Shown in pieces: positions 46,631-54,196 of a stretch of DNA of 64,000 nucleotides. The stretch comes from JAWPMT01 sp965229785 (GTDB taxonomy: Bacteria; Bacteroidota; Bacteroidia; Cytophagales; Cyclobacteriaceae), in NCBI GenBank assembly GCA_965229785.1, contig CBDDJS010000001.1:7192001-7256000 (forward strand), written 5' to 3'. The stretch's first letter is position 1. Each line of letters starts with the position of its first letter. The position numbers and the translations under genes are program-made. A model generated the notes under the pieces. The model worked only from the letters and a program-made list of their open reading frames with translations, had not been told where the DNA came from and did not search any database.

Positions 46631-47662
46631 ATGAAAAACCGACGATCCGTTCAATTGCTTGTTATACTTTTAGTAGGTCTGCTTATGCCAGCATACTACA
46701 AAGTGAAATACCTCATATTGGGTTTGATTGGCTGGTCAGATATTTTTAACGGGCTTTTACTACTTGAAATAGGATTTGGGCTTCTGCTCGGTACAGTGGT
46801 AGTCATGGGGCATGACTGGGTAGCCCGGACCCTGCGCCTCAAAATGAACACTGCTTCCTTTTTGCGGAGATTCCTTTTTCAATATGGACTCTCTACTTTG
46901 TATGCAGTGGGTGCTGCTATCGGATTTTCTTATTTTTTCTGGAACGTCATTGTCCCGATGGGCATTACCGGCGAATTTCTATTCGACTATGCCATACTTG
47001 GGTTACTACTACCAATTCTCATTAACGGGATTTCGGAAAGCTTCTATTTTTATGGCCAGTGGGAAAAGGAATCTTATGAGAAAGCCTTACTGGAAAAGGA
47101 GAACATCAAAGCCAAGTACGAGGTTTTGCAAAATCAATTGAGCCCGCATTTTTTGTTCAATTGTTTCAATACACTGGCCGTATTGATCGATGAAAGCAAA
47201 ACAACGGCGGTGAAATTTCTGCATCAGTTGTCTAAGGTGTATCGATATGTATTGGAAATGAAGGATCAGGAACTTGTTTCTCTTCATGAAGAATTGCAAT
47301 CGCTTAAGGCCTATATCGCATTGATGAAACATCGTTTTGGAAACAGTTTCTCAGTACGATTGCCTGAAGAGTCTAATATTGATGATCTTAGACTAGTACC
47401 CCTTACCCTGCAGATCCTTCTGGAGAACGCCCTTAAGCACAATGAATTCAGTAATGAAAAACCGCTTGAAGTGCAGGTGACCTTAAATAAGAGGAATCTC
47501 AGTATCATTAATCCATTGAGAGCGAACGGAAATCGGTCAGGAACGGGTATAGGATTAACCAATTTGAGGAGCCGGTACCTCGCTGTTCTCGGAAGTTCTT
47601 TGGAGATTTCTACTCAGGGAGAGGCCTTTCGTGTGGATATACCTTTAACCACCACCTCATGA
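46631..47662 (+). CDS. LytS/YehU-type sensor histidine kinase
   Basis: The 343-residue membrane kinase has about four hydrophobic helices between residues 8 and 140 and no recognised sensor domain. The His_kinase motif is EVLQNQLSPHFLFNCFNTL (164-182), with the phosphorylated histidine at H173. The ATPase domain carries LLENALKHNEF and the glycine-rich GTGIGLTNLRSRY. It overlaps the next gene by 4 bases (ATGA), so it forms a coupled two-component pair with that LytTR regulator. It is one of two such pairs in the window. Confidence 0.95.
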   Translation: MKNRRSVQLLVILLVGLLMPAYYKVKYLILGLIGWSDIFNGLLLLEIGFGLLLGTVVVMGHDWVARTLRLKMNTASFLRRFLFQYGLSTLYAVGAAIGFSYFFWNVIVPMGITGEFLFDYAILGLLLPILINGISESFYFYGQWEKESYEKALLEKENIKAKYEVLQNQLSPHFLFNCFNTLAVLIDESKTTAVKFLHQLSKVYRYVLEMKDQELVSLHEELQSLKAYIALMKHRFGNSFSVRLPEESNIDDLRLVPLTLQILLENALKHNEFSNEKPLEVQVTLNKRNLSIINPLRANGNRSGTGIGLTNLRSRYLAVLGSSLEISTQGEAFRVDIPLTTTS

Positions 47663-48411
47663 CTTGTTTATTGATAGAAGATGAAGCTGCCGCCTTAAGA
47701 GGATTGAAAAAGGCTTTAAAGAATGTTCTGCCGGAAGCGCAGATTCTGGCAACCATAGATACGGTCAATGAGGCCGTTCGTTGGTTACATTCCAATTCTA
47801 TGCCCGATCTGATCTTCATGGATATCCACTTAAAGGATGGAAGCAGTTTTCAGATTTTGGAACAGGTAGATGTTGTCGCTCCAATCATATTTTGCACCGC
47901 CTACGATGAGTATGCCCTGAAAGCTTTTCGGGTCAATAGTATCGCGTACTTATTGAAACCCATTTCAGAAGAAGACTTACAAGATGCCCTGACCAAATTG
48001 AAACAACTTCGTGCCACCAGGCATGAGGGTGAACAGGCCCTGGGCAAACTCCTGAAATATTTTGGTGATAAGGATCAATATCAGCGGCGTTTTCTGACGA
48101 AGGCTGGCCAAAAGACTACCTATGTACAACTGGAAGATGTGGCTTACTTTTTCAAGGAACATGCTGCGGTTTACGCAAAGACTTTTGATGGTAAAAGGCA
48201 TTTGATCGAGTCTTCTCTTGATCATTTGGAAGCGGTTACTCCAGATCATCAATTTTTCAGGATCAATCGTCAATTTCTGGTAGCTGCTCGGAGTATTCTC
48301 AGTTTTGAAACGGATTACGGCAGCTATCCCATTACACTTGAACCATCTGCCGGAGAGGTGACCATCAGCCGTTACCGAATCCATGACTTTAAGGCCTGGC
48401 TAGCTCAATAA
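47659..48411 (+). CDS. LytTR-family response regulator
   Basis: The 250-residue protein has a receiver domain with E7/D8 acidic residues (LLIEDEAAA), phosphoacceptor D55 in LIFMDIHLKDG, FCTAYDEYALKAF and LLKPISEEDL, followed by a LytTR DNA-binding domain (TYVQLEDVAYFFKEHAAVYAKT, then FFRINRQFLVAARSI). It is translated from a start that overlaps the histidine kinase stop. Downstream, 168 bp separate it from the alpha-amylase, which carries its own LacI-type operator, so the pair probably does not control that gene. Confidence 0.95.
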   Translation: MTCLLIEDEAAALRGLKKALKNVLPEAQILATIDTVNEAVRWLHSNSMPDLIFMDIHLKDGSSFQILEQVDVVAPIIFCTAYDEYALKAFRVNSIAYLLKPISEEDLQDALTKLKQLRATRHEGEQALGKLLKYFGDKDQYQRRFLTKAGQKTTYVQLEDVAYFFKEHAAVYAKTFDGKRHLIESSLDHLEAVTPDHQFFRINRQFLVAARSILSFETDYGSYPITLEPSAGEVTISRYRIHDFKAWLAQ

Positions 48412-48455
48412 CGTACCGTAAAAGCTTCAAGATTTTCATTGTAAATCTCGCAAAG

Positions 48456-48469
48456 CGGAAACGTTTCCG
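48456..48469. promoter_or_regulatory. LacI-type operator upstream of alpha-amylase
   Basis: CGGAAACGTTTCCG is a perfect 14-bp palindrome with a central CG. It has the GAAACGTTTC core typical of LacI-family operators. It lies 110 bp upstream of the amylase ATG, in the only non-coding stretch before it. A LacI-type maltose or starch regulator would be expected to bind it; no such gene lies in this window. Confidence 0.7.
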
Positions 48470-48579
48470 GGTGTGCTGGATTGTAATTATCGCATTTTTG
48501 AGGCCGTTTTGTGTCTGCTCATTGCAATAATCACATTATTTTCTTTCTAAATTTCAAAACAATCTAATGAGAACCTAAT

Positions 48580-50013
48580 ATGAGAAAATTGAATTTTTTG
48601 GCAAGTGCCGTACTTGCTTTTATCATTTTCGCTTGCTCGGAGGAGCAGATGATCCCGGAACTTGAATCGGCTCGGGGAGAGATGAAACCCATTGAAGTCA
48701 CCACCCACGATGGTCGACCATTCAGTACACAAAATTTAGATGGAGCCGAATCTGGTGTCTTTGTTGGCGGTCCCGGGGGAGGTGTAATGATGCAGGGATT
48801 TTACTGGGATGTACCAGCCGGAGGGACCTGGTGGGATACACTTACTACGAAAGTGGTAGACTGGTCTAACGCAGGAATTGAATCCGTTTGGTTGCCTCCT
48901 GTTTCCAAGGCACAGGGTGGTGCTTTTTCCATGGGATATGATCCTACTGATTACTTTGATTTTGGAGATTACAATCAGAATGGAACCGTAGAGACGCGCT
49001 TCGGCTCGCGAACAGAATTAGAAACTTTCATCAATGCTGCCCATGCACAAAACATGGAAGTCTATGCCGACATTGTACTGAATCACAACAGTGGTGGACA
49101 ATTGGAGGCGAATCAATACACAGGAACCAATACCTGGACCGATTACACCGGTGTTGCCTCTGGTAAGTTTACCAGGACGCAGGATCATTTTCATCCCAAT
49201 GGAATCGCCAATAATGACCTGGGTGTTTTTGGTGGTTTTCCTGATTTGAGTCATACGGTTCCTTACGTACAAGACTGGTTTTGGAACCGCTCGGATGGGG
49301 TAGGCAAGTACTATAAAAATACCCTGGGTTTTGATGGATGGAGATTCGATTACGTGAAAGGGTTTGAGCCCTGGGTAGTTGCCTCATGGAACAGTGCTGT
49401 GGGAGGTTTTTCCGTCGGTGAGCTTTGGGATGCCAATGTGGATTACCTCAACTGGTGGGCGAATCAGGCCAATAGCTCTGTTTTCGACTTTGCTGCTTAT
49501 TACAAAATGAATGATGCATTCGATGGTAACAATCTCAATGTGTTGAATGATGACATGATGTGGAAACGCAATCCTTTCAAAGCAGTGACTTTTGTAGCCA
49601 ATCACGATACGGATGAGATCTGGAATAAGATGCTGGCTTATGCCTATATCCTTACGCATGAAGGTTATCCGACCATTTTTTACCGAGATTATGAAGAATG
49701 GTTGAACAAAGAACGGTTGAATAACCTGATCTGGATCCATAATAATAAAGCCACGGGCAACACAACGATCCTTCACGTTGATAATGACGAATACATCGCC
49801 CGAAGAAATGGCTGGAATGGAAACCCTGGCCTGGTTGTTTATATCAACAATTCCAGCAATTGGGTAGAAAGGTGGGTGCCTACTAATTGGAACAATACGC
49901 AAATCAAGGATTTTACAGGACACTCAGGTTGGTATCCTACGACCCAAAGTGGTGGCTGGGTGAAGATCCAATGTCCTCCGAATAGCTACAGTGTTTGGTC
50001 ACCAAATATTTAA
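48580..50013 (+). CDS. GH13 alpha-amylase, lipoprotein
   Basis: The 477-residue protein hydrolyses internal alpha-1,4 bonds of starch or related glucans. The lipoprotein signal is MRKLNFLASAVLAFIIFAC with C19. All four GH13 motifs are visible: DIVLNH (164-169), GWRFDYVKG with nucleophile D257, FSVGELWD with acid/base E281, and FVANHDT with D343. The plain (beta/alpha)8 barrel with a short C-terminal beta-domain (SSNWVERWVP, then YSVWSPNI) resembles the GH13_5/6/7 plant/bacterial type; the subfamily is a guess. It stands alone, not in a SusCD locus, with a LacI-type operator upstream and an intrinsic terminator downstream. It probably acts at the cell envelope. Confidence 0.94.
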   Translation: MRKLNFLASAVLAFIIFACSEEQMIPELESARGEMKPIEVTTHDGRPFSTQNLDGAESGVFVGGPGGGVMMQGFYWDVPAGGTWWDTLTTKVVDWSNAGIESVWLPPVSKAQGGAFSMGYDPTDYFDFGDYNQNGTVETRFGSRTELETFINAAHAQNMEVYADIVLNHNSGGQLEANQYTGTNTWTDYTGVASGKFTRTQDHFHPNGIANNDLGVFGGFPDLSHTVPYVQDWFWNRSDGVGKYYKNTLGFDGWRFDYVKGFEPWVVASWNSAVGGFSVGELWDANVDYLNWWANQANSSVFDFAAYYKMNDAFDGNNLNVLNDDMMWKRNPFKAVTFVANHDTDEIWNKMLAYAYILTHEGYPTIFYRDYEEWLNKERLNNLIWIHNNKATGNTTILHVDNDEYIARRNGWNGNPGLVVYINNSSNWVERWVPTNWNNTQIKDFTGHSGWYPTTQSGGWVKIQCPPNSYSVWSPNI

Positions 50014-50034
50014 TCGTGATCAACCTAAATTGTG

Positions 50035-50060
50035 AAAAGCCGGTGAAAGCCGGTTTTTTT
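50035..50060 (+). terminator. Intrinsic terminator after alpha-amylase
   Basis: AAAAGCCGG pairs with CCGGTTTTT around a 6-base loop (TGAAAG), giving nine pairs with one G-T wobble and a run of seven Ts. It begins 21 bases past the amylase stop. This is the clearest rho-independent terminator in the window. Confidence 0.85.
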
Positions 50061-50209
50061 ATGCTTAGTCTATCAATCTTTGATCCCTGTTTATCCGTTA
50101 CTACTTTAGGAATATCACCTAAAAAATTATGAACATCAGATCAGTCATTGACATGAGGATTGCTGATCTTTGAAATAAAAAAGGTATCAGCGTTTCCAGA
50201 GAAATATTA

Positions 50210-51217
50210 ATGATCACCAGTCTGTTGGGTGTCTTCAATGGACTATTCCTTACGTTCTACTTTCTGTGGGGGAAGAGCAGACAAGGCTATCAAAACATTT
50301 ATTTAGGCCTGATGTTGCTTGCCCTTGTATTAAGGATCGGAAAATCTGTCTTCTACTATTTCAATCCAGGACTGGATGAAGCGTTTATTATGATTGGCCT
50401 TATGGCATGTGTGGCCATTGGTCCTTTCAGTTTTTTCTTCGTTCGATCACAGATTTCAGGCAATAAAACCTTCAATGTGCCGAGCCTGCTGACGTTGATC
50501 CCAATCTTGCTCCTGATGGGATACGCTTATTTCGTGGAATCTTATTGGGAAAATAAGCCATTGTGGAGTATTTATATCGTTCGTGGGATCTATTTGTATT
50601 GGGGACTCTTCTCAGTTTCTGCAGCGGTATTAGTGATCCGAAGCTTCATAAAAAAAGAGGCTTTTCATCTGATGAACTGGACTTTAGGCGTGATCCTGGG
50701 GGTAGTGCTCATCTGGCTGACCTACATGACTTCTACGTTTACTTCCTATCTGGCAGGCGCCATTACCTTTACCTTTCTCGTTTATCTGTTGGTGTGGATC
50801 TTGTTTACAAAAGGCAAGGAGCCTGAGCCCATAAAGACCAAAACCAAAGCCATCTGGAAGGCAGATGAACTAGTGGAATACCAGGCGAAAATGGAAAGCG
50901 CCCTTTCCACTAATTCGAGATATAAAGACGCCTCTCTGACCATGCCAGCACTGGCCAAAGAAGTGGGATTGACACCTCATCAATTTTCCCTTTTCATCAA
51001 CGAACATCTGGGTAAGAATTTTTCGCAGTTGATTAATGAAGTGAGGGTAGGAGCAGCAAAGGAAAAACTTTTGAAAGATCATCACCTTACGGTTGAGGCC
51101 ATCGCTTATGAATGTGGTTTCAACGCGACCAGCACCTTTCACACGGCCTTTAAAAATGTGACGGGCATGACCCCTTCGACCTTTAGAAAAAAGGCTGTCG
51201 TACCTTCAGATTTATAA
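50210..51217 (+). CDS. AraC-family regulator with membrane N-terminal half
   Basis: The 335-residue protein has about seven hydrophobic helices in the first 200 residues and an AraC DNA-binding domain in the last 100 (LTMPALAKEVGLTPHQFSLFINEHLGKNFSQLINEVRVGAAKEKL, then LTVEAIAYECGFNATSTFHTAFKNVTGMTPSTFRKK). It acts as a one-component membrane sensor and transcription factor, a design frequent in Bacteroidota. It is upstream of the NTF2-like gene on the same strand (about 85 bp), which is the nearest candidate target. Confidence 0.93.
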   Translation: MITSLLGVFNGLFLTFYFLWGKSRQGYQNIYLGLMLLALVLRIGKSVFYYFNPGLDEAFIMIGLMACVAIGPFSFFFVRSQISGNKTFNVPSLLTLIPILLLMGYAYFVESYWENKPLWSIYIVRGIYLYWGLFSVSAAVLVIRSFIKKEAFHLMNWTLGVILGVVLIWLTYMTSTFTSYLAGAITFTFLVYLLVWILFTKGKEPEPIKTKTKAIWKADELVEYQAKMESALSTNSRYKDASLTMPALAKEVGLTPHQFSLFINEHLGKNFSQLINEVRVGAAKEKLLKDHHLTVEAIAYECGFNATSTFHTAFKNVTGMTPSTFRKKAVVPSDL

Positions 51218-51267
51218 ATCAGAACCACGAGATTATAAGTCTAAATTCTTTTCTTCTGTCAGAATGA

Positions 51268-51299
51268 GACTTTTGAGATTTTAAAAACTCAAAATAGTC
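51268..51299 (+). promoter_or_regulatory. Hairpin directly upstream of the NTF2-like start codon
   Basis: GACTTTTGAG (51268-51277) faces CTCAAAATAGTC (51288-51299) across a 10-base A/T spacer. The inner 7 bp (TTTTGAG/CTCAAAA) are perfect and the ATG is only 3 bases further on. A second palindrome, TTCTGTCAGAA (51254-51264), precedes it. Together they could be a regulator site or an RNA hairpin that hides the ribosome-binding region. Confidence 0.35.
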
Positions 51300-51302
51300 A
51301 TC

Positions 51303-51713
51303 ATGAAAAAATTGATATTCATCGCTTTCATTTTCATACTTTCCCTTCATGTCAATGCTCAATCCGAGGAGGCAGCGGTTCGAGCCACGGCCATGGATTA
51401 TATTGAAGGAACTGCCAATGGCGAAATTGAAAGAATCAGAAGAGCGTTCCATGAAACAGCAGCTTTGTATGCCGTGAATAATGAGGGAGGGTTACGGAAA
51501 ATTCCGATTGATCAGTACATTGGTTATTTCAAGCAGGGACAGAAAAATGATCGTAAAGGAAAGATCATTTCGGTTGACCTATTAAATGATGCCGCTCAGG
51601 TCAAAATCGAGATCGTTTCAGGCCAATGGAAGTTTACGGACTACTTGTTGTTGCTGAAACTGGACGAAGGCTGGAAGATCATCAACAAGTCGTTTACGAA
51701 AGTTCGTAAATAG
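51303..51713 (+). CDS. NTF2-like (lumazine-binding-type) exported protein
   Basis: The 136-residue product starts MKKLIFIAFIFILSLHVNAQ (signal peptide). The mature part fits the nuclear-transport-factor-2/putative lumazine-binding fold: AAVRATAMDYIEGTANGEIERIRRAFHETAALY, then IDQYIGYFKQGQ, then VDLLNDAAQVKIEIVSGQWKFTDYLLLLKLDEGWKIINKSF. These proteins often bind small ligands in the periplasm; no active-site residue can be assigned. It lies downstream of a membrane AraC gene. Its last five codons and the following sequence recur 1.6 kb further on, after the VWA gene. Confidence 0.85.
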   Translation: MKKLIFIAFIFILSLHVNAQSEEAAVRATAMDYIEGTANGEIERIRRAFHETAALYAVNNEGGLRKIPIDQYIGYFKQGQKNDRKGKIISVDLLNDAAQVKIEIVSGQWKFTDYLLLLKLDEGWKIINKSFTKVRK

Positions 51714-51823
51714 ATCAGTTTTATTGATTCAAATCATAGCCGATGCCGGTGTTTTCACCGGCATCCTCATTCAGGTTCTCATATTTCTCTTCTGTTGGAG
51801 ATGACTCCAATAGAGGCCTAAAG
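51699..51823. repeat. Hairpin repeat, copy A
   Basis: This copy runs from the end of the NTF2-like gene to just before the VWA gene's end. Its first 31 bases (51699-51729) are identical to copy C (53302-53332). It carries hairpin 1, GATGCCGGTG-TTTT-CACCGGCATC (51742-51765), and hairpin 2, CTTCTGTTGGAG-ATGA-CTCCAATAGAGG (51789-51816), which pairs over all 12 positions with two G-T wobbles. Neither is followed by a T-run. It may end transcripts from both directions or be an RNA processing or mobile repeat element. Confidence 0.75.
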
Positions 51824-51842
51824 GGAAATAATGACTCTACAT

Positions 51843-52988
51843 TCAAATCACTGCGCATCCAGCCTGTTCGCTGATCAGGCGAATCATCAATTCATTCAGG
51901 AACTCAACTTCATATTGTCCTACGGAGGGTTCCAGGTGATCGTTCCCGATGCCACTATGGTCAGTGATAAAGACATAAGTGCCATTGGTGGCGATGGCAA
52001 AATGCCTCATTAAAAATTCTGTCGGTTTATCGATCCCGCTGGCCACTATGGGTATAACCTTAATGCCCAAACCAGAGGCTTGTTGTATGGATCTTTGTAT
52101 ATCATCAATGACTTGAGGTTCATGGTGAGGTGGTGCGTCCAGTAATACAAAAAGTATCCTTGCTTTAGCATTTTCGGACCATTCTAATTCCTGAATTGAG
52201 GTCGAAAGCGCGGTGTGAACGGCTTCAGGGAAGTCGCCTCCGCCACCTGCTCTTTGTTGATTAATGAAGGAAATGGTTTCAAGGAGATTACCAGAAAAAG
52301 GTGATTTTCTCACAAGATAGTCATCTCCTTCATCTCGGTAAAAGACAGAAGCCGTTGAAATGTTGATGCATGGATTACTTTCTTCCGACTGTTGGATCAC
52401 ATCTTGTAAATCTGCCTTCAAGAATTCTAGTTCATCGCCCATTGATCCAGTGGCATCCACCATGAAGGCGATTTGAACGTCTGTATGCTCCGGAAGCAAC
52501 ATATCCAGATTGACCCTGACATGACCAGTGGATAAGTCTGCCTCAATTTTTGTCTCGTTTACCCATAAGTCGTAAGCTGTAAAGTCTTCCAGGGTGACCT
52601 GCTCATTGAGCCCCACCCATAATTCGGCTTTACCATATACATCGGTTTTTGCAGTCCAGATGGAATTTCCCTCCTTTTTAAGTTCTATTTTTAGATTTTC
52701 GATAGGAACATTCTCACGGTGGATTTCCACGGAAATCCGATTGTTAGTGTAGAATCCCCATACAGAAGGCATATGGTTGAATTCCGTATTGGTGATCAGG
52801 TTTTGCCAAAAAGCCCAATTATCGAGATCATTCCACTCTCCTGCCGTGACCAGTCCTGAATCAGGACCTGGAGCTCCCTGTCCTGCAATGTCTGATGAGC
52901 TTTCAGGGGATGAACCATCAGGTTCCGATAGGTCACCTGAGCAGTCAATGAACAGGAAAAATGATAGTAGTAAAAAATATTTATTCAT
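51843..52988 (-). CDS. VWA-domain lipoprotein
   Basis: The 381-residue product starts at the ATG at 52988 (MNKYFLLLSFFLFIDC, lipoprotein signal with C16; a TTG lies 24 bases upstream). A Ser/Pro/Gly linker, then a beta-domain (residues 75-165), then a von Willebrand A domain from about 170: FMVDATGSMGDE (MIDAS, D178 with T180 and S182), RAGGGGDFPEAV (247-258) and LLDAPPHHEPQV (282-293). Such domains bind metal and protein partners. Its neighbours give no partner. It is flanked by copies of a hairpin repeat on both sides, which is unusual. Confidence 0.9.
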   Translation of the reverse strand: MNKYFLLLSFFLFIDCSGDLSEPDGSSPESSSDIAGQGAPGPDSGLVTAGEWNDLDNWAFWQNLITNTEFNHMPSVWGFYTNNRISVEIHRENVPIENLKIELKKEGNSIWTAKTDVYGKAELWVGLNEQVTLEDFTAYDLWVNETKIEADLSTGHVRVNLDMLLPEHTDVQIAFMVDATGSMGDELEFLKADLQDVIQQSEESNPCINISTASVFYRDEGDDYLVRKSPFSGNLLETISFINQQRAGGGGDFPEAVHTALSTSIQELEWSENAKARILFVLLDAPPHHEPQVIDDIQRSIQQASGLGIKVIPIVASGIDKPTEFLMRHFAIATNGTYVFITDHSGIGNDHLEPSVGQYEVEFLNELMIRLISEQAGCAVI

Positions 52989-53220
52989 TGTTTTAGGTTT
53001 AGTTTGTTTCAAAGCAAATGAAATACCAAAATTGGATTGGACTATTATTTTCTTGAAATAGTTGCAAATGGCCTATAGACAAAAAATCGCTTATTGGCTT
53101 CCAGGTAAGGCTAACATCCCAATAAAATAGTGGTCAATTCTAGTTTCTCTCAGCATCATTAACGACTGAAATAAAATTTTATTCGATTGTTCTGTTTGTG
53201 GTATCACCCTATGGGCATTT

Positions 53221-53304
53221 CAAAGCCATTGCCGATGTTATCACGGCAACATTTAAGCTCTGGTAATTCACTTCTGTCGGAGATAACTCCAACAGAGGCC
53301 CAAA
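53221..53304. repeat. Hairpin repeat, copy B (partial)
   Basis: Hairpin 1 is diverged: TTGCCG-A-TG, TTAT loop, CACGGCAA (53229-53249). Hairpin 2 is CTTCTGTCGGAG-ATAA-CTCCAACAGAGG (53271-53298), eleven of twelve pairs. At one stem position a G-T pair in copy A is G-C here, a compensating-type change that suggests the paired structure matters. It runs straight into copy C. Confidence 0.7.
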
Positions 53305-53415
53305 GTTCGTAAATAGATCAGTTTTATTGATTGAAAACAAAGCCGATGCCGGTGTTATCACCGGCAGCCTCATTCAAGTTCTCGTATTTTTCATTTGTCA
53401 GAGATTAGTCTAAAG
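53302..53415. repeat. Hairpin repeat, copy C
   Basis: It starts with 31 bases identical to the end of the NTF2-like gene and what follows it. Hairpin 1 is TGCCGGTG-TTAT-CACCGGCA (53347-53366). Hairpin 2 is decayed (53388-53415). Because it includes the last five codons (KVRK and stop) of a gene not present here, it looks like the leftover of a duplicated NTF2-like gene end. Confidence 0.72.
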
Positions 53416-53464
53416 CAGATTTTAATGTTGTGCTGAGTTCATCGAAGAAGACATTAAGAATACC

Positions 53465-54139
53465 TTAATCCGGCTCAAAATTTCCGCTCTGTTTTAGTTT
53501 CGGCTTCCAGAATTGCCACCACCTTTTACGAACTTCTTTAAAGATTCTGGATTTCCTTTCCGCTTCTGTTCGATAATCATAGTATTCCAGAAAATAATCA
53601 TTGTTTAATTCCTTTTCTCCTGTCAAAACGATCTTTCCCGAATCCAGCCAATACAAGGCATCTTTCAGGCATTGGTCCAATTTCGGATAGAAGCCGTTGA
53701 TGATTTTATTCTGCTCTTCCTTTGATAGTTGTTCCCAGGGTTTGTCATGGTTCCCAATGGGTGGGACCTCAATCGAAAGACCGAATCCCATTCCCAGGTC
53801 TTCCAGAAATCCATAACCCCGACAATTCAAATGATAAAACTCAACAAGCAATTCAGGGAGTTGCTCATCTTTATTAAGTGCCGCTTCTAGTTTTCTTCGG
53901 ACTTTTTGCGTTTCATATTCACCCAGATCCACAAACCGTTTCAGCAGCTGAATCAATTCGTATTTGGCACCATTCTTTTTGAAATTGAAGGAGATCATGG
54001 CCAGGTGGTCCGTTTCCGATAATTCCTGCTCCAATTCCTTTGAATGATAGACCCATTGTTCAAACTCCTTCAATGAAAACGCACCACTGATCAGGTCAAA
54101 GCATTTTTGTTTGGAGGTATCGGAGAGTTTGGAATTCAT
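53465..54139 (-). CDS. Hypothetical cytoplasmic protein
   Basis: The 224-residue protein has no signal or membrane segment. I do not recognise it. The N-terminal half is helical and acidic (LISGAFSLKEFEQWVYHSKELEQELSE, then KNGAKYELIQLLKRFVDLGEYETQKVRRKLE), followed by a mixed region with GYGFLEDLGMGFGLSIEVPP and a basic tail (RKRWWQFWKPKLKQ). The size, composition and lone setting resemble immunity-type proteins of Bacteroidota, but no toxin gene is nearby and I would not call it that. It is the neighbour of the hairpin repeats (50 bp past copy C). Confidence 0.7.
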   Translation of the reverse strand: MNSKLSDTSKQKCFDLISGAFSLKEFEQWVYHSKELEQELSETDHLAMISFNFKKNGAKYELIQLLKRFVDLGEYETQKVRRKLEAALNKDEQLPELLVEFYHLNCRGYGFLEDLGMGFGLSIEVPPIGNHDKPWEQLSKEEQNKIINGFYPKLDQCLKDALYWLDSGKIVLTGEKELNNDYFLEYYDYRTEAERKSRIFKEVRKRWWQFWKPKLKQSGNFEPD

Positions 54140-54196
54140 ATTTGGAACTCAATCTGTCTTCTTCTTCAAGAAGTTAATGAAGTTATGGCTTTTTCA

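Larger units (their letters stand above)
52989..53464. other. Non-coding gap with hairpin repeats, 476 bp
   Basis: I see no gene-like reading frame. It must contain the VWA promoter (near 53000-53100, AT-rich). Bases 53221-53304 hold a shortened hairpin repeat (copy B) and 53302-53415 another copy (C). The rest has no recognisable structure. Confidence 0.6.

Noticed and set aside
53465..54139. An immunity or toxin assignment for the orphan 224-residue protein
   Set aside because: Only size and composition suggest this. No partner gene or known motif supports it.
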